Below, piece after piece: positions 42,398 to 52,704 of a stretch of 64,000 nucleotides of DNA. The notes beneath the pieces were generated by a model, which was given only the letters and a program-made list of their open reading frames with translations, was not told the DNA's origin and did not search any database. Position numbers and translations under genes: made by a program. The stretch spans positions 1-64,000 of the forward strand of contig CASIAW010000003.1 in NCBI GenBank assembly GCA_949372875.1. Direction: 5' to 3'. The first letter of the stretch is position 1; every line of letters starts with the position of its first letter. The stretch comes from Candidatus Poseidoniaceae archaeon (GTDB lineage: Archaea > Thermoplasmatota > Poseidoniia > Poseidoniales > Poseidoniaceae).

Positions 42398-44335
42398 ATG
42401 AAACACAAGCCAATGCCATTAGCAGTAGCCCTCTCTGGACTCCTCTATTGGGGACTTCTCGTGTATTGGGTCTCTGACGATCTGCAAGCAGGATTTGATA
42501 CTGTTGGCGGGGAAGCAGCAATGTTTGGTCTCGTCTTTTCTCTTGTCTATGTTGGCTACTTGATTGCGTGTCTCAAGATTGACATGCCAGAAGGTCTCAA
42601 ATCAATGCCTGTTGTTGGACGATACGGTAAGTTACTCGGCTGGCTTGCAATGCTTGGTCTTGCTGCTTGGTATGTGCGCCCATCCGCTTGGGGTGGATAT
42701 GATGAAGGCGTTGGATTCTTCCTTGTCGGTATCTGTCTGCTCGGATTCGGTGCCGCAGCTATCCTTACATGTTTCATGTGGAGTGGGGATGACAGCAGTC
42801 GTCTTTACGCTCTTCGCCGATTCGTCGACGTTTATCCAACCATCACAAAGCCCGAGCGTCACGTCCGCTTCAACGAAAAGATGTGGACGACAACCTTCGT
42901 TCTCATCATCTACTTCGCTATGACAAACGTCATGCTGTATGGTCTGTCCGGACAAGCACTGGATTTGTTCAGTGGATTCCGTTCCATTATGGCAGGTGCT
43001 TCAGGAACCATCATGCACTTGGGTATTGGACCGATTGTTACTGGTTCCATTATTATGCAATTGTTTGCAGGTGCTAAAATTATTCGACTTGACCTCAGTA
43101 ATTCTGATGACAAAGCAATGTATCAGGGTGTTCAGAAACTTTTGGTTCTCATTATGATTCCAATTGAATCGATTCCTCAAACATACGGTTTCCTCGACCC
43201 TCAAGAATTCCTTATCGATACATATGGTTTAGGTTGGGCAAACTTCGTCATTGTAGCTCAACTCTTTGCAGGTTCTTACCTTGTATTCTTACTGGACGAA
43301 CTCGTGAGTAAGTGGGGTATTGGTTCCGGTATTTCGTTGTTCATTGCTGCAGGTGTTGCACAATCAACCTTCGTTGGAACTCTTTCACCTCTCCCAGCAA
43401 CTTCTGGAGTTCCTTACTCTCTCCAAAACCCACCATCCGGAACCTTACCGATGATTTTCTATATGTTCCGTGAAGCGACGAACGCTGAAATGATCTCAAA
43501 CAACGGGTTTGAACAGATCTTACTGACGCACGTCAATCCTGTTGCTGCACTGTTCTCATCGGTTGTTGTATTCCTCGTGGTTGCCTATGCTGAGTCGAGT
43601 AAACTCGAATTGCCATTGACCCACGGAAAGGTTCGTGGACACCGTGGTAAATACCCGATTCGACTTGTTTATGCATCGAACATTCCGGTTATTTTGATGG
43701 CAGCATTGCTTGCAAACATCAACATGTTCTCTCTCCTCTTCTGGAGCCATCCTACACTGTCTCAAACACCGATTCTTGGTCGACAAGGTTGGCTGAGTGC
43801 CTCGCAGTATATTGGAACCTATGAAGCGGGACAGACGACTGCTTCAGGTGGTTTTGCCTGGTATGCGAGTATGGTGAATGGTGTGAATGATTGGCTGGTA
43901 CCGCTGTTAAATCAACAGGGTGACGTCTTTGGACACAGTTTGACGCAAATGATGGTACACGTCATCTTTTATGTCGCTCTTATGACCGTCGGTTCGATGG
44001 TCTTCGCGAAGTTTTGGATTGATACCACGAATATGGGTACGAAAGACGTAGCAAAGCAAATTGAACGAACTGGAATGCAAATTCCTGGTTTCCGAAAGAA
44101 CCCGAAAATCTTGGAAAAGATTCTCGAAAATTATATTCCCCCAGTCACCTACTTTTCGGGTGCATTCGTCGGTCTCCTTGCCGCAGGTGCGGACTTGCTT
44201 GGTACTGTAGGTAATGCGTCAGGAACGGGTCTGTTGCTTGCTGTAGGTATCATTTTGAGAACCTATGAGCAAATCCAGAAAGAACAGGCAATGGAAATGC
44301 ATCCAATGATTCGTCAGTTCTTCGGTGCTGATTGA
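42398..44335 (+). CDS. secY: Preprotein translocase subunit SecY with long N-terminal membrane extension
   Basis: 645 residues, against about 430-490 for most archaeal SecY. Canonical SecY starts near residue 146 (PTITKPERHVRFNEKMWTTTFVLIIYF) and shows GIGPIVTGSIIMQLFAGAKII, VSKWGIGSGISLFIAAGV, AESSKLELPLTHGKVRGHRGKYPIRLVYASNIPVI and the ending YEQIQKEQAMEMHPMIRQFFG. The extra front has about four hydrophobic segments (residues about 8-28, 38-60, 80-97 and 104-127). GGAGGAATAACG precedes the ATG, so the extension is translated from a good signal. It would form the Sec channel; the role of the extension is unknown. Last gene of the ribosomal operon; its 3' end is the first unit of a repeat array. 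Confidence 0.95.
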   Translation: MKHKPMPLAVALSGLLYWGLLVYWVSDDLQAGFDTVGGEAAMFGLVFSLVYVGYLIACLKIDMPEGLKSMPVVGRYGKLLGWLAMLGLAAWYVRPSAWGGYDEGVGFFLVGICLLGFGAAAILTCFMWSGDDSSRLYALRRFVDVYPTITKPERHVRFNEKMWTTTFVLIIYFAMTNVMLYGLSGQALDLFSGFRSIMAGASGTIMHLGIGPIVTGSIIMQLFAGAKIIRLDLSNSDDKAMYQGVQKLLVLIMIPIESIPQTYGFLDPQEFLIDTYGLGWANFVIVAQLFAGSYLVFLLDELVSKWGIGSGISLFIAAGVAQSTFVGTLSPLPATSGVPYSLQNPPSGTLPMIFYMFREATNAEMISNNGFEQILLTHVNPVAALFSSVVVFLVVAYAESSKLELPLTHGKVRGHRGKYPIRLVYASNIPVILMAALLANINMFSLLFWSHPTLSQTPILGRQGWLSASQYIGTYEAGQTTASGGFAWYASMVNGVNDWLVPLLNQQGDVFGHSLTQMMVHVIFYVALMTVGSMVFAKFWIDTTNMGTKDVAKQIERTGMQIPGFRKNPKILEKILENYIPPVTYFSGAFVGLLAAGADLLGTVGNASGTGLLLAVGIILRTYEQIQKEQAMEMHPMIRQFFGAD

Positions 44336-44593
44336 AACTGATACGTTTCACTACTGTTGTTTCACTCGCACGAGTGACACTTTTATTCACTTGTAGGTCA
44401 CTCAAGTGCTGATTGAAACTGATACGTTTCACTACTGTTGTTTCATTCGCTTGCTGAACAGTAACGATTTATTTTGAGTTCATCAATGCTGATTGAAACT
44501 GATACGTTTCACTACTGTTGTTTCACTCGCACGAGTGACACTTTTATTCACTTGTAGGTCACTCAAGTACTGATTGAAACTGATACGTTTCAC
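44325..44593 (+). repeat. Array of secY 3'-end copies, R-A-R-B-R-A-R layout, terminator-like
   Basis: A 24-base unit CTGATTGAAACTGATACGTTTCAC, whose first copy (44328-44351) contains the secY stop, recurs at 44409-44432, 44489-44512 and 44570-44593. Spacing is 80-81 bases. Spacer A (44352-44408) and the third spacer (44513-44569) differ only at the last base; spacer B (44433-44488) is different except for its first 12 bases. The unit holds a palindrome TGAAAC-TGATAC-GTTTCA. Spacer A has the hairpin CACTCG-CA-CGAGTG followed by ACACTTTTATT. Spacer B has TACTGTT/AACAGTA followed by a T-rich tract. These look like tandem transcription terminators at the operon end. From 44594 to 44669 I see only the AT-rich region ahead of the next gene. 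Confidence 0.85.
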
Positions 44594-44669
44594 AAGAGTG
44601 ATTGCTTTTCGCGTGATTTGTACTTTGTCCGGTGGAGATTTTATAGGGTTCAAACCGTAATTTTCGTTC

Positions 44670-46536
44670 ATGGCAGGGACTCAATCACCGAATCCATGGG
44701 AGGATGTGCAAGTAAAAGCGCCTCCACCCACTCAGTTGGTCTTCGAATTACCTTCAAAAGGCGTTTCTCTCGGAATCTTTGCATTTGCTACTGTTGTTGT
44801 TTTTGTTGTTCTTGGTCTACTCTTTGCAACAACGTTTTCTACCGAATCAATTGCTTCGACTTTGGATACCGATGGGGATGGAATCATCGATCGTGAAGAT
44901 ACCTTTCCAGGTGATGTCAATGAGTGGAAAGATTCCGATTTTGATGGTAAAGGCGACAATATGGACCTTGATGACGACGGAGATGGTTATTCTGACTTTG
45001 ATGAGTCCGAACGCTGCCTGCCTCATACAGACCCTCTTGACCACACAGATTTCCCACTCGATACCGATGGTGATGGGGAATGCAATACCGTTGACTTCGA
45101 TGACGATGGGGATGGATTTTCTGATGACATAGACGTCTATCCCCTTGATGGTACGGAATGGTATGATACGGATGGAGATGGCATTGGAAATACTCTTGAT
45201 ACCGATGATGATAATGACGGATATCCTGATGCATTTGATGATTTGCCGCTTGATCCTACGGATTGGTCCGACCTTGATGGTGACGGAATTGGCGACATAG
45301 CTGATTTTGATGATGATGGTGATTCATATAACGATTCAATAGATCAGTTCCCCCGAGATGCTACAGAATGGATGGATTTTGACGGCGATGGACAAGGCGA
45401 CAACAGCGACTTGGATGACGACGATGACGGTGTTCCGGATGATGTAGACGTAAACGATAACTCCGATTCTGCCCTTTCTTTGACCTTGCATTCCTTTGAA
45501 TTGTTAGATGATTTAGATTACTTCGATGATTATTCAGAAATCTATTTTTGCATAGAGGTAAATGAACAGAATATTGGATGTTCTCCAACAGGTGAAAATC
45601 AAAATTATATCACTATGGATACCAACAATCCAGTTGCTTTAGATTTTGAGTTCTTCTATGATTTACCAGAGCAAACATCACACCATGATATACAGATTTC
45701 AGTGTGGGATTCTGACCCGTTTTTGGATGACGCAGTCGACATAAATATCGCCGATGACGTTGAGGCATATGTCTTTTCTATCAACAGCAGCATCGCTTCT
45801 GTATTGGAATATCATGAGCTGACTGTATCGGGGGTTGGTGACAATGATGGCTATGATGGAATTCTCGAATTCTCCTACGCATTCAAGGACTTAAGAGTCA
45901 TGAATTCACCTCAGTTTAATTGGGTTTTTGACTATCAAGCCTACAGTCTTCTCTTGGATTTTGATTACTCCTTGTATCGTAATTTCAAGCTCTACGACCA
46001 CTCGACAAATTCTTGGGATGACTACCAACGTTTCGTCACACCAAATGAGAGTTATGTGTATGACCTTGCAGTAGAATTACGTGATTTAGCTATTACTAAC
46101 GGCTATGATACAGACCTTGAAATTGCAAACTTCATTCTTGCGTTTGTCGGTGGGATTCCATATCAATATGACATCGATGGCATGGGCGTAAATGAATATC
46201 CAAAATACCCCATAGAAATGCTCTGGGAGCACGCTGGAGATTGCGAAGACGCAGCCTCGTTGTATGTCTCGCTGGTCGAATCAATTGGTTTTGATGCGAT
46301 TCTCATTTTACTCTTGGTTAAGCCGAATGGCAATGAGGACTGGGGTGGGCATGCCATGCCAGCAATTCATATTCCAAATTATAGCGATGGCGAAAGTGTC
46401 GAATTGGAAGACCCCAGTAAAGCGGGTATGAAGTATCTTCTTCGCTGAAGCAACCGCTTGGTACGACGGTTATACGGGTGTAGGCGTCAATGTTTGGTAT
46501 GATATGGACAATCTCCACCTCTATGATATTGAGTGA
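44670..46536 (+). pseudogene. Membrane-anchored Asp-rich repeat protein with transglutaminase-like domain, frameshifted near the end
   Basis: The first frame runs from 44670 to a TGA at 46446-46448 (592 residues). Residues about 30-55 are a membrane anchor (LGIFAFATVVVFVVLGLLFATTF), then seven or more DxDGDG-type units (about 65-265), a beta domain, and a transglutaminase-like domain with a catalytic-type GDCEDAASLYVSLVES and GGHAMPAIHIPN. After MKY the frame shifts by +1: skipping base 46437 gives FFAEATAWYDGYTGVGVNVW and a natural stop at 46534-46536. The E-A-T segment occupies the position of the third triad element in the family. Either a sequencing error, a young inactivation or a programmed shift at CTTCTTC could explain it. 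Intact, it would be an outside-facing enzyme or adhesin. Confidence 0.75.
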
Positions 46537-46945
46537 GGTTTAGGGGCGGACAAACATTGTCGGCTCGTCATTTTAGTCTCCAAGTTCTATTTCACATCTC
46601 AATTGCGGCTCAGTCCGCCTTTTTCACTACCCTTGTCGAGAGGGTACGTTGATATATGGGAGGTAAGTGGCAAGGTTGCTTGCGTAGTCGAGAACGGCGT
46701 TGGCGGCTGAGTCTTCGGACGATGACTGTCGCCATCCTCTTGACACGTGAAGCCGAAGCTATTGCGATCTTGAGAAACCTTCCCCCCACGGAAGCTCGCT
46801 CTTGGTCAGGTAGGTGATCGAGATTATGACGTATTTTTGTGTAAGAAGCATTAGTGCATTATACTCTCGCCAATTTTTTTAGGACAGTAATTCAATTTCA
46901 ATAAATGAATTTGCGACAAGTAGCCTAAGGATCATAACAAGAGAA
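46537..46945 (+). promoter_or_regulatory. 16S rRNA promoter and leader region
   Basis: There is no gene in this 409-base gap. A GGCGGAC (46545-46551) and GTCCGCC (46613-46619) pair followed by TTTTT may end the upstream mRNA. The promoter-like ATATATGGGAGGTAAGT (46652-46668) matches the ribosomal protein operon upstream motif and is followed by a small hairpin GCAAG-GTTG-CTTGC. The rest, up to the 16S start, is leader sequence with no recognisable open frame; a run CAATTTTTTTAGGAC lies at about 46871-46885. The exact transcript start cannot be told from sequence. Confidence 0.6.
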
Positions 46946-48411
<1,466 letters not shown>

Positions 48412-48420
48412 AGAAAACCG

Positions 48421-48464
48421 GAGGCTGGAACTCTTTGTCGAGTTCCAGTCTCCACCCTTTTTTT
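48421..48464 (+). terminator. Terminator after the 16S gene
   Basis: A stem of 13 pairs, GAGGCTGGAACTC (48421-48433) with GAGTTCCAGTCTC (48440-48452), including one G-U pair, has a 6-base loop and is followed by a run of seven Ts (48458-48464). It is the clearest hairpin-plus-T-run in the window and explains why 16S is transcribed alone. Confidence 0.8.
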
Positions 48465-48543
48465 ACGCCCCTACCACTTTACTTTTTACACCGCATGAAT
48501 AGCATTATTTAGCGTAGCATTCAGCAATTGTCGAGGAAGCATC

Positions 48544-48993
48544 ATGCAACCAGGTCCAGACCAGCCAACCAACGTTCAAGACAGCGTTGTAGGAAGGGAC
48601 ATGCATACGGGTAATGTCATTCATAATCACTATCACTTGCCACCAACCCCTCAACCGGCACCACCCCCTCAGACAATCATCATTCAACAACAATCAGGGC
48701 AACAAACGCCTTTTTCAGGTTCGAATGTGATCCCTATTCATCCTTTCAAAAAAATTAACAGTCTCGACTGGCTTATTTTTGGCGTACTTTCGATTTTTTG
48801 TTCTTTTATTCCAGGCCTGAATTTGTGTTGCAGTATGGTGAGCATTGTGGGTATTCTTTCTATGCTACCGCATTTGAACCTCAAGCAAATGCAACCACAT
48901 CATCCAGAGGCTAAAAAAGTGGTTCCTGCACTTGTTCTCAACGGAATAGCACTGTTCTTGTGTATATTCTCGATTATCCTCATTTATTCTTGA
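48544..48993 (+). CDS. Small membrane protein with N-terminal DSVVGRDMHTGNVIHN motif
   Basis: 149 residues, function unknown. It begins MQPGPDQPTNVQDSVVGRDMHTGN, followed by a Pro/Gln-rich linker and two hydrophobic segments (WLIFGVLSIFCSFIPGLNLCC and VVPALVLNGIALFLCIFSIILIY). The N-terminal motif recurs in the gene at 50029 (QDSIVSGDIHTSDAVHN), so the two belong to one family. GAGGAAGCATC precedes the ATG. It lies between the 16S terminator and the convergent NAD kinase-like gene. Confidence 0.65.
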   Translation: MQPGPDQPTNVQDSVVGRDMHTGNVIHNHYHLPPTPQPAPPPQTIIIQQQSGQQTPFSGSNVIPIHPFKKINSLDWLIFGVLSIFCSFIPGLNLCCSMVSIVGILSMLPHLNLKQMQPHHPEAKKVVPALVLNGIALFLCIFSIILIYS

Positions 48994-49028
48994 GGGACAT
49001 TTGAAGGCTTACAGCTTTAATGACTCTT

Positions 49029-49922
49029 TCAATCTCCAGCAATAAACTGGTCTAAACGTGCAGTCATTGAGCGTCGGAATGTGAGCAGACGTAATTGTGG
49101 AGCCTCAGCGTTCACTGTGATTGTCGCTCCCCTATTGAAATGAACTTCATTCCAACCGTCGGGGACCACGTAGCCTCTGTGCATGTCTGATGTGATTGTC
49201 GTTGATTCTTCAGTCCAGTCCATCCACGACCAAGGCATGCCTTCACGTTCTGCAGGTGAAATATCACGGGCGAGTACAAAGTAGTGCGATGACTTGTGCT
49301 CATTCTTCACACGCTTAAACAACTGCTCGAGATCACCTTTCCCAGCGGCATTACTGAGCCAAGCGCCCTGTCCAAGCCACGTAGAAAAGAGTAGACCACT
49401 GCTCTGTTGGTGGCATTTATTCTCACCTCTTCGCAGGTGGTATTTACTTGGTGCATATTGGTGCGTATTTGCAATCAGTATGTCGTTCATAGCAGGATCA
49501 GTGGTAAATCGATTGCCGGATGTTGTATCGATAATGGCCTGTAAGCGAGGTAATTCGTTGACAATAGCATCTCCATTGAGTGCAGTCTCTAAATCTTCGG
49601 TGAATGTATCGATATTGGAGTCCATGTAGAATCCGAAACTTCCGTTGGGATCTTCACTTCGCGGGTGGGAATTTATTCCCATGACAGGCGTTGCCGCATC
49701 GATATTGTGAGATATGCTCGTCAATGTCCCATCTCCACCGAGAACCAGAACCAAATCTCGTCCGATAAAGTCGGCACGCCGAACATGTTCTCTTGCTCGA
49801 ATATCAATGCGTAAGTTTCCACGTCGTTGACTGGCTTCATCCAGTGCTTTGGTAACCAAGCCTAGACTGTGGTCGTGAACCGCCTCGAAGTTTTTTTTGT
49901 AGACCAGCAAAATGTCAGTCAT
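49029..49922 (-). CDS. NAD kinase-like protein (mitochondrial NADK2-like type)
   Basis: 297 residues. The GGDGT motif in DLVLVLGGDGTLTS is diagnostic for the ATP-NAD kinase fold, followed by PVMGINSHPRSEDPNGSFGFYM, a form that resembles NADK2-type proteins more than common bacterial NadK. MNDILIANTH and the SSGLLFSTWLGQGAWLSNAAG segment correspond to the conserved NE/D and GSTAY-like regions. It would phosphorylate NAD to NADP. The ATG at 49922 is chosen because GGAGGGGCGTT precedes it; a start at 49970 is longer. Specificity for NAD versus NADH or lipid-like substrates is not provable here. Confidence 0.8.
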   Translation of the reverse strand: MTDILLVYKKNFEAVHDHSLGLVTKALDEASQRRGNLRIDIRAREHVRRADFIGRDLVLVLGGDGTLTSISHNIDAATPVMGINSHPRSEDPNGSFGFYMDSNIDTFTEDLETALNGDAIVNELPRLQAIIDTTSGNRFTTDPAMNDILIANTHQYAPSKYHLRRGENKCHQQSSGLLFSTWLGQGAWLSNAAGKGDLEQLFKRVKNEHKSSHYFVLARDISPAEREGMPWSWMDWTEESTTITSDMHRGYVVPDGWNEVHFNRGATITVNAEAPQLRLLTFRRSMTARLDQFIAGD

Positions 49923-50028
49923 AACGCCCCTCCTCGTTTCTCCCAATCGTTCCTCCCTCTTCAACTCCACCGTATCTCACGAACATCGTGAAGAAGGATT
50001 GATATGAGAGGGAGACCGACTTAATTCC

Positions 50029-50730
50029 ATGCAACCAAATCCTTGGGATGATGGCGAGATTATCTCAAATCAAGTTGATGGAGTTTCTCTTCAAGACAGC
50101 ATAGTTTCAGGAGACATTCATACGAGTGATGCAGTGCATAATCAAGTGTATGACCCCCAACAAAATTATCAGCAACCCTCTCCTTTCGAGTCGGAAAGGC
50201 CTGATTCTCTTATCGTTGGTTCTGTTCAAAACTTCAACAATCCAATGGGCCAACAGGTCATCTACATGCAAACAACATCGTCTTCACCGAAAGTCATCGG
50301 AATTTTCGTAATCATATGGGGTGCAATTTCGCTTCTGGGTTCATTGCTGAACCTTGTACCTGTGACTGACCCAATTACTGGTGAAGAAGTGATTGTCCCT
50401 CAAATTGCCGTGATCATTAATGTTGTCAATGCTATTTTTGTTGGAATCACCTGTCTTCTCGCTGGTTTTTGGATGACCCAGTATAAGCGAAAAGGTATCC
50501 ATCTTGCCTTTGTGTCTCTTTTCTTCTCGTATTTCTTTGGTCTTGCCGCTGTTTATTTTGGAGGAGATGGGGGGTTGGGAGATTTGCTCGAAAATGATTC
50601 CGCAGTTCTAACTCTGGTAGCAGTATTTCAAGGAATTTGCTCAATCATTTGCGGATTAATTGTCGCTATACCTCTCATTGGTTCTGCTTATGGATTGGAT
50701 GATTCTTCGTTGTTCAATCCACTGAAATAA
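50029..50730 (+). CDS. Membrane protein sharing the QDSxVxxDxHT motif family
   Basis: 233 residues, function unknown. After an N-terminal motif, VSLQDSIVSGDIHTSDAVHN, shared with the gene at 48544, comes a Gln/Pro-rich region. Four hydrophobic helices follow (IGIFVIIWGAISLLGSLLNLV, IAVIINVVNAIFVGITCLLAGFWM, HLAFVSLFFSYFFGLAAVYFG, AVLTLVAVFQGICSIICGLIVAIPLIG). The gene is divergent from the NAD kinase-like gene; AAGGATTGATATGAGAGGGAG upstream may hold the promoter. Its role may be a small membrane scaffold, but nothing in it is catalytic. Confidence 0.65.
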   Translation: MQPNPWDDGEIISNQVDGVSLQDSIVSGDIHTSDAVHNQVYDPQQNYQQPSPFESERPDSLIVGSVQNFNNPMGQQVIYMQTTSSSPKVIGIFVIIWGAISLLGSLLNLVPVTDPITGEEVIVPQIAVIINVVNAIFVGITCLLAGFWMTQYKRKGIHLAFVSLFFSYFFGLAAVYFGGDGGLGDLLENDSAVLTLVAVFQGICSIICGLIVAIPLIGSAYGLDDSSLFNPLK

Positions 50731-50759
50731 TCAACAACCCCCTGCCACTTGGTCGGTAT

Positions 50760-51227
50760 ATGGGTACCTTGATTACAGGCCAAGCAGCAACATACGTCGA
50801 AGAATTGTGGATTCACACCGATGAACGGTATGAAATACGCTGCATCACCGCTGATGTTCAGCGCGTTGTCAAGGAAAGTGGCATTGTCGATGGTTTAGTT
50901 TTAGTCAATCCCATGCACATCACTGCATCATGCTACGTGAATGATTTGGAGTATGGTTTGCATCATGATATCATGAAATGGTTGGAAAAAGTGGCTCCAT
51001 TTTACGGTCGTGACGGAAAAGAAGGCGAGGAATATCATCATCATCGAACGGGTGAAGATAATGGAGATGCACATTTGAAACGTCAATTACTCGGTCAGCA
51101 AGTCACCATGCCCGTGAGAGAGGGAGGTCTTCATCTGGGGACTTGGGAGCAAATACACTACGCAGAATTTGATGGATGCAGAGACAAAAGAATACTCGTC
51201 AAAGTGTTCGGAATACTTGCTTCGTAA
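50760..51227 (+). CDS. YjbQ/UPF0047 family protein
   Basis: 155 residues, slightly longer than the usual 130-140. The pattern of the family is clear: VVKESGIVDGLVLVNPMHITASCYVND, a later HLKRQLLGQQVTMPVREGGLHLGTWEQIHYAEFDG, and the conserved HHD/H residues of the putative active site. Some members have thiamin-phosphate synthase-like activity in vitro; the cellular role is unsettled. The insert KEGEEYHHHRTGEDNGD adds charge and histidines. It begins 29 bases after the preceding gene and could share its transcript. Confidence 0.85.
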   Translation: MGTLITGQAATYVEELWIHTDERYEIRCITADVQRVVKESGIVDGLVLVNPMHITASCYVNDLEYGLHHDIMKWLEKVAPFYGRDGKEGEEYHHHRTGEDNGDAHLKRQLLGQQVTMPVREGGLHLGTWEQIHYAEFDGCRDKRILVKVFGILAS

Positions 51228-51288
51228 AGTGTTTACAAATGCCTTTTTGACTCCCAAGGGTTTTACACCCTCTTGATTTGGAAGATTT

Positions 51289-52662
51289 ATGTCACTCGAT
51301 GGAGTTAATCTCAACAGGGGCTTTTTTCATTTTACAACACCTTACCATTGGGTGAGTTGGATTTTTTGGGTTATTGGCTTATTGATGGTTGTTGCCGGGC
51401 TGGTAACGTTCAGGGTGGGTGGAGGACTTGCTTGTGCCCTTGGATTTTTGATCATAGCCGCTCTTTCACCAGCTTCTCTTCAAACGGATTTGCATAATGT
51501 TCGAAAGAATGCACCACAGCCTGATGACCTTGAGACCGACGCGCTCAAGAATGGATATGAACTTGAATCATGGTTTTTTGGACGCTCTTCATACAGCCCA
51601 ACCAACGACCCGAATGATTGGATTCTTCCAGCTCCAGGCCCCTCTACTTGGAATCAAGAGGACCGATATGCTGCTGATGGAGATGGGACTCCACTTGCTG
51701 AGCATCCGACCAAAGTGGGAACTCCAATTCCGGCTACCTTTGCCACTTTTGGCCTCAGCATGGTGTTGTTCATTCTTTTCCTCTCCATCTCATTAGGAAT
51801 GATTGTCCTTGATGAGAAAGCAATGGTTGACAGTGGGGAAATGCTGGCTGAAGACGCTAACATGAAATACACGCCCATCATCATGAGTATAGTCGGTTTA
51901 ATTTGGCTGTTACTCGGATTCTTCCAGCACAAGAGGCAACAACAAATGATTGACACACCGACTTCATTGGTTCGTTCTGTTCCTGCGGGTTCAGCAGAAC
52001 TCGTTGGTCAGGTCCGACCTGCTCCTGAGCAATGGATTAACGTTGTCGTTGATGGAAACTCCGACCGAATGATTCCTGGCTGTGTTGATTTCAGGTGGCT
52101 CTATGAAGTCTATGTGTGCCGCAAAGTTACCTCAACTGACTCAGAAGGAAACACTACGACCAGAGAAGAATGTAATTGGCAAAGGGTGCGCTCAGACAGC
52201 GGCTATGTTCCTTTCATGCTTCATGATGGCACCGGAGGAATACGTGTAGAATCAGGTAGTTTCAAGAATAAAGATCTTGGAAACTATGTCAAGAGGTGGA
52301 CTTCAAGCCATGCAGACACACTTCGCGACCATTTTCAAACCGAATTTGCAGCACGATTATTCCGTAATGGAGATGTTCGTAAGCACCGCTGGACTGCACA
52401 TGCACTTCGAATTGGAAACCCAGTGTATCTTATGGGAATGGTCAAACCTCGGTCAAATGAGGAAATGGCCCAAGAGAATCTTGATGGCAAAGTTGGCCAC
52501 ACCGCAATCTCAGTTCATGGTGAGAATACTCCTGGTATGAAAGCAAATATTCAGCGCGGCACTGAACTTGCGAATCTCGGAAAAATACGTTCTTCTGCTG
52601 AACTGCTGATTATGCCTATCGTTTGCATCTTATGTGGCATAACCATGTTCACGCTCATTTGA
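51289..52662 (+). CDS. GIDE-like membrane protein, copy 1
   Basis: 457 residues, predicted membrane helices near residues 20-60, 140-170, 190-210 and at the C-terminus. The soluble core (about 225-390) has DTPTSLVRSVPAGSAELVGQVRP, then a VDFRWLYEVYVCRKVTSTDSEGNTTTR strand region with WQRVRSDSGYVPFMLHDGTGGIRVES. This is the pattern of the GIDE domain of MULAN-type E3 proteins (SxxxGxxELxGxVxP, then PFxLxDxTGxVxV). No RING finger is present. A paralog sits directly downstream, so a tandem duplication occurred. Function unknown; possibly membrane-associated signalling or stress. Confidence 0.6.
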   Translation: MSLDGVNLNRGFFHFTTPYHWVSWIFWVIGLLMVVAGLVTFRVGGGLACALGFLIIAALSPASLQTDLHNVRKNAPQPDDLETDALKNGYELESWFFGRSSYSPTNDPNDWILPAPGPSTWNQEDRYAADGDGTPLAEHPTKVGTPIPATFATFGLSMVLFILFLSISLGMIVLDEKAMVDSGEMLAEDANMKYTPIIMSIVGLIWLLLGFFQHKRQQQMIDTPTSLVRSVPAGSAELVGQVRPAPEQWINVVVDGNSDRMIPGCVDFRWLYEVYVCRKVTSTDSEGNTTTREECNWQRVRSDSGYVPFMLHDGTGGIRVESGSFKNKDLGNYVKRWTSSHADTLRDHFQTEFAARLFRNGDVRKHRWTAHALRIGNPVYLMGMVKPRSNEEMAQENLDGKVGHTAISVHGENTPGMKANIQRGTELANLGKIRSSAELLIMPIVCILCGITMFTLI

Positions 52663-52704
52663 TTTTTCCACAGAGTTCAAGTCCTTGGGCGTGAACCGTT
52701 CTCT

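Noticed and set aside
44325-44593. CRISPR array (repeats of 24 bases including ATTGAAAC, 56-57 base spacers)
   Set aside because: Only four repeats, spacers 1 and 3 are nearly identical, the first repeat lies in the end of secY, and no cas gene is in the window. Better read as gene-end/terminator repeats.
46545-46624. Strong terminator of the transglutaminase-like gene
   Set aside because: The seven-base stem has a loop of about 60 bases, so I mention it only as possible within the leader entry.
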